Notes under the pieces: generated by a model
Seen by the model: the letters and a program-made list of their open reading frames with translations, nothing else
Told to the model about the DNA's origin: nothing
Databases searched by the model: none
Translations under genes and position numbers: made by a program
Assembly (NCBI GenBank): GCA_015055865.1
Contig: SVHK01000011.1
Location: 1 to 42,226, forward strand
Length of the DNA: 42,226 nt
Direction: 5' to 3'
From: Clostridiales bacterium
GTDB lineage: Bacteria > Bacillota > Clostridia > Christensenellales > Borkfalkiaceae
Shown: in pieces, positions 8,249 to 15,503 of the stretch
How positions within the stretch are numbered: the first letter of the stretch is position 1
Layout: each line of letters begins with the position of its first letter

Positions 8249-9538
8249 ATGATTGACATCAATCTCATTAGAACTAATCCTGAATTAGTAAAAGAGAACA
8301 TTAAAAAGAAATTCCAAGACAAAAAGCTTCCGCTCGTCGATAAAGCGTTGGAGCTTGACGGTAAGCGTCGCGCGTTGATTGCGGAGGGCGACGCGTTGCG
8401 TTCGGCGAGAAATACTTTGTCTAAACAAGTCGGCGCGTTGATGAAAGCGGGCGACAAAGACGGCGCGGAAAAAATTAAAGCGCAAGTAAAAGCGGACGCG
8501 GATAGATTGCTCGCCATTGAAAAGGAGAGTGAAGAAGTCGAAGCCGAACTTAAGAAAACGATGATGACGATTCCTAATATCATCGCTGACGACGTACCTA
8601 TCGGTAAAGACGATTCCGAAAACGTAGAATTAAAACGTTTCGGCGAAGCGAAAGTACCCGAATACGATATCCCTTACCATCTTGATATCTTGGAAAACTT
8701 GGACGGTATCGACGTGGATTCCGCGCGCCGTACTTCCGGTCAAGGTTTCTATTATTTGACGGGCGATATCGCTCGTTTGCATTCCGCGGTTTTGACCTAC
8801 GCGCGCGATTTTATGATTGACAAGGGCTTTACCTACGTCATTCCGCCGTATATGATTCACGGCGACGTCGTTTCGGGGGTTATGAGCTTCGACGAAATGG
8901 AAAATATGATGTATAAAATCGAAGGGGAAGATTTGTATTTAATCGGCACGTCCGAACACTCGATGATTGGTCGGTTTATGGGTCAAATTATCGACGGTAA
9001 CAAACTTCCGATGGCAATGACGAGCTATTCGCCTTGTTTCCGCAAGGAAAAGGGCGCGCACGGGATTGAAGAACGCGGTATTTATCGTATTCACCAATTC
9101 GAAAAGCAAGAAATGATTGTCGTTTGCCGTCCCGAAGAGAGCGACGAATGGTACGAAAAACTTTGGAGTTATACCGTCGAACTTTTCCGTTCACTTGATA
9201 TTCCCGTTCGCCAACTTGGTTGTTGTTCGGGCGATTTGGCAGATTTGAAGTATAAAAGTTGCGACGTAGAAGCGTGGAGTCCTAGACAAAAGAAATTCTT
9301 TGAAGTCGGGTCTTGTTCCAACTTGACGGACGCGCAAGCTCGTCGTTTGTCTATCCGTTATAAGGATACCGACGGTAAAACCAAGCTCGCGCATACGCTT
9401 AACAATACCGTCGTTGCGCCCCCGCGTATGTTGATTGCGTTCGTGGAAAATCATTTGCAGGCGGACGGTAGCGTTACCATTCCCGAAGCTTTGCAACCGT
9501 ATATGGGCGGTAAGAAGGTTATTTTACCGAAAAATTAA
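8249..9538 (+). CDS. serS: Seryl-tRNA synthetase
   Basis: 429 residues, full length. It charges tRNA-Ser with serine in the cytoplasm. The N-terminal 110 residues form the charged antiparallel coiled coil that grips the long variable arm of tRNA-Ser. The class II core follows, with motif 2 around FRKEKGAHG and the RGIYRIHQFEKQE segment, the serine/ATP pocket, and motif 3 near the end (PPRMLIAFVENH). It starts 32 bases after an ideal promoter and is followed after 10 bases by a membrane protein gene. Confidence 0.97.
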   Translation: MIDINLIRTNPELVKENIKKKFQDKKLPLVDKALELDGKRRALIAEGDALRSARNTLSKQVGALMKAGDKDGAEKIKAQVKADADRLLAIEKESEEVEAELKKTMMTIPNIIADDVPIGKDDSENVELKRFGEAKVPEYDIPYHLDILENLDGIDVDSARRTSGQGFYYLTGDIARLHSAVLTYARDFMIDKGFTYVIPPYMIHGDVVSGVMSFDEMENMMYKIEGEDLYLIGTSEHSMIGRFMGQIIDGNKLPMAMTSYSPCFRKEKGAHGIEERGIYRIHQFEKQEMIVVCRPEESDEWYEKLWSYTVELFRSLDIPVRQLGCCSGDLADLKYKSCDVEAWSPRQKKFFEVGSCSNLTDAQARRLSIRYKDTDGKTKLAHTLNNTVVAPPRMLIAFVENHLQADGSVTIPEALQPYMGGKKVILPKN

Positions 9539-9548
9539 TCGTTAAACT

Positions 9549-10115
9549 ATGGAAAATAGAGCCCTTGCGCTGGTTGCGAGCTTTATCGCAATGGTGTTCG
9601 TCGTTTTAGCGTATTTCGTTAAAAAGAAAGAACGGTATTTACTTTTTCAGTTGCTTTGCATCGTATTTTTAGTTATTTCCTATTTCTTCACGGCGCAATT
9701 TTTTGCAATGGTGGGGCTTGCGGTCGGGCTTTGTCGTACGTTGGTGTTTTTCTTGTACGAAAAGAAAGGGGAAAAAGCGCCGATAGAATGGGCGTTCGCC
9801 TTTTCCGCTATATCGCTCGCGTCTTATTGTATCGTCAATTTATGGATTTTAAAAGACGCGAAACCGCTTGATATTTTGTGCCTTGCAGGCTTAATTTCCT
9901 ACGCGTTTATTTTTCGAATTCGAAATTTGAAAACGGTACGCTTTTTAATGTTTATTCCAACGACCTTTTCAATACTCTTTAACCTTTTAACGCACGCCGC
10001 TCTTTTCGCTACGTTGACCTACGTGTTCGAGTTGAGCGCGAACGTGGTGTCTATTTTTAAATATCACGTGTTGCCGAGTATTTCTAAAAAAGAGCAAGAA
10101 AAATCGGCAAAATAG
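9549..10115 (+). CDS. YgjV-like integral membrane protein
   Basis: 188 residues with about six hydrophobic helices separated by short charged loops (KKKERY near 27, EKKGEKAP near 72, FRIRNLKTVRF near 120). Pattern and size resemble the poorly understood YgjV family of inner-membrane proteins. No catalytic motif is visible. The short gap after serS and the absence of a terminator suggest co-transcription. Function unknown. Confidence 0.55.
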   Translation: MENRALALVASFIAMVFVVLAYFVKKKERYLLFQLLCIVFLVISYFFTAQFFAMVGLAVGLCRTLVFFLYEKKGEKAPIEWAFAFSAISLASYCIVNLWILKDAKPLDILCLAGLISYAFIFRIRNLKTVRFLMFIPTTFSILFNLLTHAALFATLTYVFELSANVVSIFKYHVLPSISKKEQEKSAK

Positions 10116-10142
10116 ACTGATTTCAAATTATAATTAAATACG

Positions 10143-10330
10143 AACGTAAGGTACGGCTTTTAGTTAAGCCGTTTAATAGGGAAGAGAGAAACCGTTTTTA
10201 GCGGATTGCTCCACTGCCCTCGCAACCGTAAGAACGTTCGCTCTTATTCACTGCGTAAGTGGGAAGGATAGGGGTAGGTACGCGTTTAACGTACCAAGAA
10301 CGTTGTAAGTCGGGAGACCTGCCTTACGTT
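10143..10330 (+). promoter_or_regulatory. Cobalamin riboswitch
   Basis: The outer P1 stem is formed by AACGTAAGG (10143-10151) and CCTTACGTT (10322-10330). Inside are the conserved core GCTCCACTGCCCTCGC (around 10207), the GGGAAGGATAGGGGTAGG region (around 10261) and a perfect B12 box AAGTCGGGAGACCTGCC (10307-10323). A TATAAT at 10129-10134 with a weak -35 could be its promoter. It precedes a terminator and two genes for a likely corrinoid uptake module, so ligand binding should switch expression off. Confidence 0.95.
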
Positions 10331-10405
10331 TTAGTTGACGAATATTCGAGAGACGGCGGATTGTTCGGCGTAACCGTTTTAAGGCGGTTTCTTTTTGCGT
10401 ACCTA

Positions 10406-10446
10406 ATTTCCGTTTGTCTTTGAATAGATAAAACGGAAATTTTTTT
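10406..10446 (+). terminator. Riboswitch expression-platform terminator
   Basis: ATTTCCGTTT (10406-10415) pairs with AAACGGAAAT (10431-10440), followed by six T. It stands between the cobalamin riboswitch and the ribosome site of the lipoprotein gene, so control is probably transcriptional. The antiterminator pairing was not resolved by eye. Confidence 0.85.
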
Positions 10447-10461
10447 AAGGTGGTTTTTAAA

Positions 10462-10920
10462 ATGAAACGCAAAATTTATTTATTGGTTACTTTTTTACTC
10501 ACGCTTATTATGAGCGTAAGTTGTTTGGTCGCTTGTGAAAAAGACGGTGAAACGAAAGTGGTTAGCTTGGAGCAAGTTACCCAAACGGTGGTCGTGATGA
10601 AAGTTACGGAAGCGGAAGAAAACGCGACGGCTTTAAGCAGTTTGACGAAACTTAAAAACGACGGATTGATTGAGTTCGTTGCGGTTGACGGTCCATACGG
10701 CGCGTATATTACGTCCATTAACGGCAAAGAAGAAATCTCGTCGGGGACTTCGGGGTACAGTTGGATGCTTTATACGTCTGATACGGAATTTTCAAACTTG
10801 GAGTTCGGAACGGTAGAATATAACGGCGTACAATACGGACAAGCGTCGCTTGGCGCAAGTTCGCTCGTCGTCAAGGAAGGGCATTTGTATATTTGGGCTT
10901 ATACGGAGTGGAGCTATTAA
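10462..10920 (+). CDS. DUF4430-type lipoprotein, candidate corrinoid-binding protein
   Basis: The ATG at 10462 follows AAGGTGG and is preferred over the in-frame GTG at 10450. The 152-residue product starts with a lipoprotein signal (positive tip, hydrophobic core, LVAC lipobox with Cys25), so it should be anchored outside the membrane. The rest resembles DUF4430, a fold related to the C-terminal domain of transcobalamin and intrinsic factor: a GYSWMLYT segment and, near the end, GASSLVVKEGHLYIWAYTEW. It lies under a cobalamin riboswitch and 3 bases before an ECF S component gene, pointing to capture of a corrinoid. Binding is inferred, not shown. Confidence 0.75.
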   Translation: MKRKIYLLVTFLLTLIMSVSCLVACEKDGETKVVSLEQVTQTVVVMKVTEAEENATALSSLTKLKNDGLIEFVAVDGPYGAYITSINGKEEISSGTSGYSWMLYTSDTEFSNLEFGTVEYNGVQYGQASLGASSLVVKEGHLYIWAYTEWSY

Positions 10921-10923
10921 AAA

Positions 10924-11475
10924 ATGAAAAACGAACGCGAAAGAGAAAATGGAATTAAACGGGGAAAGGAATGGACGGCGAAAGAGTGCGCCTTTCTCGC
11001 CGTGTTCGTCGCCCTTTTAATCGCAACGCAGACGGCGCTTTCGGCGATTCCGGGCGTAGAGCTCGTTACCGTGCTTTTCGTTTCCTTTTCGTTCGTGTTC
11101 GGCGTGAAAAAAGGAACGTTATCCGCAACCGCATTTTCTTTTTTACGGCAGTTTATTTTCGGCTTTTTTCCAAAAGTTTTGATTTTGTATCTAATTTACT
11201 TTAATCTCTTAACTTTTACCTTTGGTTCGTTAGGCAAAAACAGAAAAACTAAGGGGGCAGGGTTGGGTATAATCGTATTTACGGCTTGTATTGGAACGGT
11301 ATTTTTTACGTTGTTTGATAATATTTTGACGCCGATATGGTACGGGTATAGCGCGCAAACGACGAAATTGTATTTTTACGCGTCCTTGCCCGTGGTAATA
11401 CCACAAGTTATTTGTACGGCGGTATCCGTTGGGGTATTATTTGTGCCTTTAAAGAAAGTATTTGAAAGAATTTAA
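10924..11475 (+). CDS. ECF transporter S component (candidate corrinoid-specific)
   Basis: 183 residues, about six membrane segments after a charged N-terminus of 20 residues; size and layout fit the substrate-binding S subunits of energy-coupling-factor transporters. The alanine-rich first helix (LAVFVALLIATQTALSAIPG) and later helices match the group. S components need a shared EcfA/A'/T module, absent from the window and presumably elsewhere. Riboswitch control and the adjacent lipoprotein suggest the substrate is cobalamin, a precursor or another corrinoid. No clear match to CbrT or CblT can be claimed by eye. Confidence 0.75.
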   Translation: MKNERERENGIKRGKEWTAKECAFLAVFVALLIATQTALSAIPGVELVTVLFVSFSFVFGVKKGTLSATAFSFLRQFIFGFFPKVLILYLIYFNLLTFTFGSLGKNRKTKGAGLGIIVFTACIGTVFFTLFDNILTPIWYGYSAQTTKLYFYASLPVVIPQVICTAVSVGVLFVPLKKVFERI

Positions 11476-11487
11476 AGATAAGAACTT

Positions 11488-11530
11488 AAAATGGGCGACG
11501 GAAAAGAACGTTTCCGTCGCCCATTTTATA
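11488..11530 (+). terminator. Terminator of the corrinoid uptake operon
   Basis: A perfect 17-bp inverted repeat (11488-11504 with 11511-11527) around a six-base loop, its right arm ending in TTTT. Confidence 0.85.
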
Positions 11531-11592
11531 TAATGATATATAAAAGCACGGAAAAGTTATAATATTTAATAGATAAATATTATTTCAAATCA

Positions 11593-11621
11593 TTGACATT
11601 GAAAATGAAAAGGAGTATAAT
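11593..11621 (+). promoter_or_regulatory. Consensus promoter of the TRIC-type channel gene
   Basis: TTGACA at 11593-11598, 17-bp spacer, TATAAT at 11616-11621: a perfect sigma-A promoter. It decides the start of the next gene, because in-frame start codons at 11593 and 11620 lie inside the promoter. Confidence 0.88.
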
Positions 11622-11661
11622 GTCTTTGTACGGTATTTTGCTGGGGAACGGGGATATACGA

Positions 11662-12312
11662 ATGATAACGGAAACTATTTTATTAATTCTTGAAGTCGTC
11701 GGTACGATTGCGTTCGCCGTTTCGGGTGCGTTTGTTGCAATAAAGGTGCGGTTTGATATTTTCGGCGTACTCGTAATCGGATGCGTTACCGCTTTTGGCG
11801 GTGGAATGATTCGCGACGTTTTAATCGGTTCGACGCCACCTGCCGTCTTTTCAAGATGGTATATGATTTTAATCGCGGGCTTGACGTCTCTTGCCGTTTT
11901 TTTGATTGCGTGGATATACCGTAAAAAGTTTGACGAAGTAAGGGAGAAGATAGAAAATATTAACAATATTTTCGACGCGTTGGGGCTTGCGGCGTTCACT
12001 GTTATGGGTACGGAGCTTGCTTTTTCGAAAGGTTTGGATTTTAATCCGTTGCTTTCCGTTACGCTCGGCGTTTTAACGGGCGTCGGCGGTGGGGTATTAA
12101 GGGATATTTTAACGGAAACACCGCCTTACATTTTCAAAAAACACGTTTACGCGCTTGCGTCGATTGCGGGCGGAACGTTATATTACGTTTTACGGTTATT
12201 TTTTGCGAATACTTTGCTTGCAAGCGGTATAGCGATGGCGTTCATTATCGCCGTTCGGCTTTTTGCGAGAAAATATCGCTGGAGTTTACCGAAAATACAT
12301 TTTGAAGAATAA
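11662..12312 (+). CDS. TRIC-type cation channel (UPF0126/YadS family)
   Basis: Start chosen at the ATG at 11662, behind GGGGAACGGGG and about 35 bases after the expected transcription start. The 216-residue protein has seven hydrophobic segments and two internal repeats, each with a glycine-rich GGG(M/V)xRD signature: FGGGMIRDVLIGSTPP near residue 50 and GVGGGVLRDILTETPP near 140. This is the hallmark of prokaryotic homologues of trimeric intracellular cation channels. It probably forms a potassium-permeable trimer in the plasma membrane; its physiological role in bacteria is unclear. It is followed after 19 bases by tdh. Confidence 0.88.
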   Translation: MITETILLILEVVGTIAFAVSGAFVAIKVRFDIFGVLVIGCVTAFGGGMIRDVLIGSTPPAVFSRWYMILIAGLTSLAVFLIAWIYRKKFDEVREKIENINNIFDALGLAAFTVMGTELAFSKGLDFNPLLSVTLGVLTGVGGGVLRDILTETPPYIFKKHVYALASIAGGTLYYVLRLFFANTLLASGIAMAFIIAVRLFARKYRWSLPKIHFEE

Positions 12313-12331
12313 ATAAAAGGAAGGAAAAATT

Positions 12332-13372
12332 ATGTTGATGGATGCGATTATCAAACCTGCGAGAGAGCGTGGTTTGGAGTTAGTCAGAAAGGAAGTGCCT
12401 ACGATTGGATTCGGCGAGGCGCTCGTGAAAATTCACTATACGGCGATTTGCGGTACGGACGTACATATCTACGATTGGAACGAATGGGCGCAAAAGACCA
12501 TTCAACCCCCGATGACGATTGGACACGAATTCGTCGGTGAAATCGTAGAAATCAAGGCGGCGGACGATACCTTTAAAGTCGGCGATATCGTATCGGCGGA
12601 AGGACACGTGGTTTGCGGTAAATGCCGTAACTGTCGAGCAGGAAAAAGACATCTTTGTCCGAATACGAAAGGCATAGGGGTTAACCGTGACGGTATCTTT
12701 GCGGAATATGCAAAAATTCCCGTATCCAACTTGTGGCTTTGCGATACGACGAGAATTCCCGAAAAAATGTATTCCATTTTCGACCCGCTCGGCAACGCGA
12801 CCCATACCGCGCTCAAATACAATATGGTCGGGGAAGACGTGCTTATTACGGGCGCAGGTCCGATAGGGATAATGGCGGCGGCGATTTGTCGTCACGTCGG
12901 CGCGAAGAACGTCGTTTTGACGGATATTAGCGATTATAGATTGGACCTTGCGAAAAAGGTGTGCCCCACGATTACGACGGTCAATACGAAAGACAAGCGT
13001 TTGAAAGATTTGCAAAAGGAAATCGGTATGCTTGAAGGGTTCGATATTGGTTTGGAAATGAGCGGTAGTCCGATTGCGTTCAACGAAATGATAGACAATA
13101 TGATTATGGGCGGAAAAATTGCGATGCTCGGCGTTCAAGGTAACGACACGAAAGTCGATTGGAACAAAGTCATTTTCAATATGTTGACGATTAAGGGTAT
13201 TTACGGTAGAGAAATGTTCGAAACGTGGCACAAAATGACTGCGATGCTCAATTCCGGTTTGGATATTTCCAAAATCGTAACCGCGGAACTTAACTATAAA
13301 GACTTCGAAACCGGTTTTGAAATGATGCATAGCGGTAAATCGGGCAAAGTCATTCTCGATTGGACGAAATAA
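12332..13372 (+). CDS. tdh: L-threonine 3-dehydrogenase
   Basis: 346 residues, full length, zinc-dependent medium-chain dehydrogenase. It oxidises L-threonine to 2-amino-3-ketobutyrate with NAD. Visible: catalytic zinc Cys and GHE (ICGTDVHIYDW near 38, TIGHEF near 65), four structural zinc cysteines in CGKCRNCRAGKRHLC (about 95-110), and the Rossmann GAGPIG near 175. The C-terminal YGREMFETWHKM segment is typical of Tdh. It is paired with kbl ten bases downstream, which completes threonine to glycine plus acetyl-CoA. Confidence 0.96.
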   Translation: MLMDAIIKPARERGLELVRKEVPTIGFGEALVKIHYTAICGTDVHIYDWNEWAQKTIQPPMTIGHEFVGEIVEIKAADDTFKVGDIVSAEGHVVCGKCRNCRAGKRHLCPNTKGIGVNRDGIFAEYAKIPVSNLWLCDTTRIPEKMYSIFDPLGNATHTALKYNMVGEDVLITGAGPIGIMAAAICRHVGAKNVVLTDISDYRLDLAKKVCPTITTVNTKDKRLKDLQKEIGMLEGFDIGLEMSGSPIAFNEMIDNMIMGGKIAMLGVQGNDTKVDWNKVIFNMLTIKGIYGREMFETWHKMTAMLNSGLDISKIVTAELNYKDFETGFEMMHSGKSGKVILDWTK

Positions 13373-13382
13373 GGAGATAATT

Positions 13383-14567
13383 ATGATTGATAAGAAATAT
13401 TTTCAAGACATTTTAGACGATATTAAACAAAGCGGTCTTTGGAAAGAAGAACGCATTATTACGACCCCGCAAAGCAGTTCCATTGACACGACCAAAGCAA
13501 ACGGCGTTCTCAATTTCTGTGCGAATAACTATTTAGGACTTTCCAATAACGAAGAACTTAAAAAGGCTGCGATGGAAAGCTACGAAAAGTACGGCTACGG
13601 CCTTTCCAGCGTACGTTTTATTTGCGGTACGCAAACTATTCATAAAGAACTTGAAAACAAGATTTCCGAATTTTTAGGGACGGAAGACACTATTTTATAC
13701 AGTAGCTGTTTCGACGCGAACGGCGGTCTTTTCGAAACGATTACGACCAAAGACGACGCGATTATTTCGGACGAGCTCAACCACGCGAGCATTATCGACG
13801 GCGTAAGACTTGCCAAAGCAACGAAATATCGCTACAAAAATAACGATATGGCGGATTTGGAAGAGAAACTCAAAGAAGCGGACTTGAACGGCGCGAAACA
13901 TAAAGTTATCGTAACGGACGGCGTGTTCTCGATGGACGGTATTATCGCAAATCTTAAGGGCGTATGCGATTTGGCGGAGAAATATAACGCGCTCGTCGTT
14001 GTGGACGATAGCCACGCAACGGGTTTTGTCGGCGATACGGGTCGTGGTACGGCGGAATATTGCGGAGTGCAAGGCAGAGTCGATATTATCACGGGTACTT
14101 TCGGTAAGGCGCTCGGTGGCGCAAGCGGTGGTTTTACGAGCGGAAGAAAGGAAATTATCGATTTGCTCCGTCAAAGAAGTCGTCCGTATTTGTTCTCGAA
14201 CACGGTAGCTCCTGCGATTTGTGGAGCGACGTTGAAAGTTTTGGAAATGATTTCTAACGATACTTCCCGTCGCGACAAAGTTATTGAAAACGCGAAGTAT
14301 TTTAGAAGTGAAATGGAAAAGAACGGGTTTGACCTTGCGGGTAAAGATCACGCAATCGTACCCGTAATGCTTTACGACGCGGTGTTGAGCCAAAAAGTTG
14401 CGGAAAAGATGCTTGAAAAAGGTATTTACGTTACGGGCTTTTTCTATCCCGTCGTACCGAAAGACAAGGCGAGAATTAGAACGCAAATGTCCGCGGCTCA
14501 TTCTAAGGAAGACATCGATAAGTGCGTGCAAGCCTTCGTTGAATGTAAAAAAGAATTAGGTTTTTAA
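13383..14567 (+). CDS. kbl: Glycine C-acetyltransferase (2-amino-3-ketobutyrate CoA ligase)
   Basis: 394 residues, full-length alpha-oxoamine synthase using pyridoxal phosphate. It cleaves 2-amino-3-ketobutyrate with CoA to glycine and acetyl-CoA, removing the unstable Tdh product. Visible: NFCANNYLGLS near 40, SCFDANGGLFE near 105, DDSHATGFVG around 210, and the cofactor-lysine segment GTFGKALGGASGG near 240. The ATG at 13383 follows AAGGAG. No terminator is obvious before the rpsU promoter. Confidence 0.96.
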   Translation: MIDKKYFQDILDDIKQSGLWKEERIITTPQSSSIDTTKANGVLNFCANNYLGLSNNEELKKAAMESYEKYGYGLSSVRFICGTQTIHKELENKISEFLGTEDTILYSSCFDANGGLFETITTKDDAIISDELNHASIIDGVRLAKATKYRYKNNDMADLEEKLKEADLNGAKHKVIVTDGVFSMDGIIANLKGVCDLAEKYNALVVVDDSHATGFVGDTGRGTAEYCGVQGRVDIITGTFGKALGGASGGFTSGRKEIIDLLRQRSRPYLFSNTVAPAICGATLKVLEMISNDTSRRDKVIENAKYFRSEMEKNGFDLAGKDHAIVPVMLYDAVLSQKVAEKMLEKGIYVTGFFYPVVPKDKARIRTQMSAAHSKEDIDKCVQAFVECKKELGF

Positions 14568-14626
14568 CGAGTTAAAAAATCCCCGAAAATATGCCAAAAA
14601 AAGTCAAAAAAAGCAGTAAAAATAGC

Positions 14627-14655
14627 TTGACTTTGTTTTAAGATATTGTTATAAT
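14627..14655 (+). promoter_or_regulatory. Promoter of rpsU
   Basis: TTGACT at 14627-14632, 17-bp spacer, TATAAT at 14650-14655. The leader to the ATG at 14703 is about 40 bases. Confidence 0.85.
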
Positions 14656-14702
14656 CTTATGGTAAACATTAAGCGCGGTAGGCGAAGGGAGTGTGAAAAA
14701 AG

Positions 14703-14879
14703 ATGTCCACGGTTAGAGTTGGTGAAAACGAGAACGTAGAAAGCGCATTGCGCCGCTTTAAGAGAAAATGCTCTCGCGACGGTATCATCGGCGATTTGCG
14801 TAAGAAGGAATTCTATGAAAAGCCTTCCGTAAAGAGAAAGAAGAAGTCCGAAGCTGCAAGAAAGAGAAGCAGAAACTAA
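14703..14879 (+). CDS. rpsU: Ribosomal protein bS21
   Basis: A 58-residue basic protein beginning [20 protein letters not shown] and ending in a Lys/Arg-rich tail ([15 protein letters not shown]). Length, the [12 protein letters not shown] core and the tail are typical of S21, which sits on the 30S platform near the anti-Shine-Dalgarno sequence. It has its own strong promoter and terminator, so it is a single-gene unit. In many Firmicutes a YqeY-type gene follows; here an unrelated hypothetical gene does. Confidence 0.96.
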   Translation: MSTVRVGENENVESALRRFKRKCSRDGIIGDLRKKEFYEKPSVKRKKKSEAARKRSRN

Positions 14880-14885
14880 CGAAAG

Positions 14886-14914
14886 AAAAGCTCACGAAGT
14901 TCGTGAGCTTTTTG
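14886..14914 (+). terminator. Terminator after rpsU
   Basis: AAAAGCTCACGAA (14886-14898) and TTCGTGAGCTTTT (14900-14912) form a near-perfect hairpin with a short loop and a T-run. Confidence 0.9.
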
Positions 14915-14975
14915 TTTTGCGAAAAATGGGGTTTGTTGGGGATTTTTGTCCAATTTTAGAAAAGGAGAGAGTATT

Positions 14976-15368
14976 ATGGCGCAAACTGTAAGTTTTAGGG
15001 AGTTGGCAAGGCAAGCGAAAATCCGCGTAAAGAACGGTTTTTGGGAAGATTGTAAGGAAGATTTAAACGAACGGCTAACGCTCGCCAAACAGCTTGGAAT
15101 GAACGAAAGCAAAGCAGGAAGATACTTTAAGGATAAAGTATCTGCGGAAATTTTGGGCGAGAAACAGGACGACTTCTATTTGAAAGTCAAAGAAATGCTC
15201 TTAAAAGACGGCGAAGTATCCGACGCTATCGGTAGATTAACGGACAAGCCCTATTACGAGAGTTTATCCTACGAAGAAAAACAGCGTTACACGTTATCGT
15301 TGAGCGAAAAATACTTGCGCGCGTTGGAGCGTTTCCGCCGTGAAATTGAGTTTGATAAATTAGGCTGA
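14976..15368 (+). CDS. Hypothetical protein, 130 aa, alpha-helical
   Basis: I do not recognise this protein. The ATG at 14976 has AAAGGAGAG seven bases upstream and is preferred over an earlier in-frame start at 14946. The product is soluble, charged and mostly helical, with no cysteines in useful patterns, no membrane segment and no signal. The C-terminal third (YYESLSYEEKQRYTLSLSEKYLRALERF) looks like an amphipathic helical pair. It lies between the rpsU terminator and its own terminator, so it is probably a separate unit, although its promoter is not obvious. Confidence 0.7.
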   Translation: MAQTVSFRELARQAKIRVKNGFWEDCKEDLNERLTLAKQLGMNESKAGRYFKDKVSAEILGEKQDDFYLKVKEMLLKDGEVSDAIGRLTDKPYYESLSYEEKQRYTLSLSEKYLRALERFRREIEFDKLG

Positions 15369-15400
15369 GTTTTAATTGGTACGGTTTTTTAGCTCGTGTA

Positions 15401-15437
15401 AACTTCGCTTTTTTAAACAAGCGGAGTTTTTGTTTTT
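15401..15437 (+). terminator. Terminator after the 130-aa hypothetical gene
   Basis: AACTTCGCTT (15401-15410) pairs with AAGCGGAGTT (15419-15428, one G-U pair) and is followed by a T-rich tail. Confidence 0.75.
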
Positions 15438-15465
15438 GCTAGACGAAATTCGACTTTTAAACCGC

Positions 15466-15494
15466 TTGCAAAAAATAGTCGAATATGGTATAAT
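15466..15494 (+). promoter_or_regulatory. Promoter of pcrA-ligA, implying a near-leaderless mRNA
   Basis: TTGCAA at 15466-15471, 17-bp spacer, TATAAT at 15489-15494. The pcrA ATG is at 15504, only nine bases after the -10 element, leaving two to four bases of leader. No purine-rich ribosome site lies before the ATG. Confidence 0.75.
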
Positions 15495-15503
15495 AATATC
15501 GTT

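Noticed and set aside
12380-14531. Long open frames antisense to tdh (316 codons) and kbl (278 codons)
   Set aside because: They lack ribosome sites and family motifs, and lie opposite clear enzymes; codon-usage bias explains the open frames.
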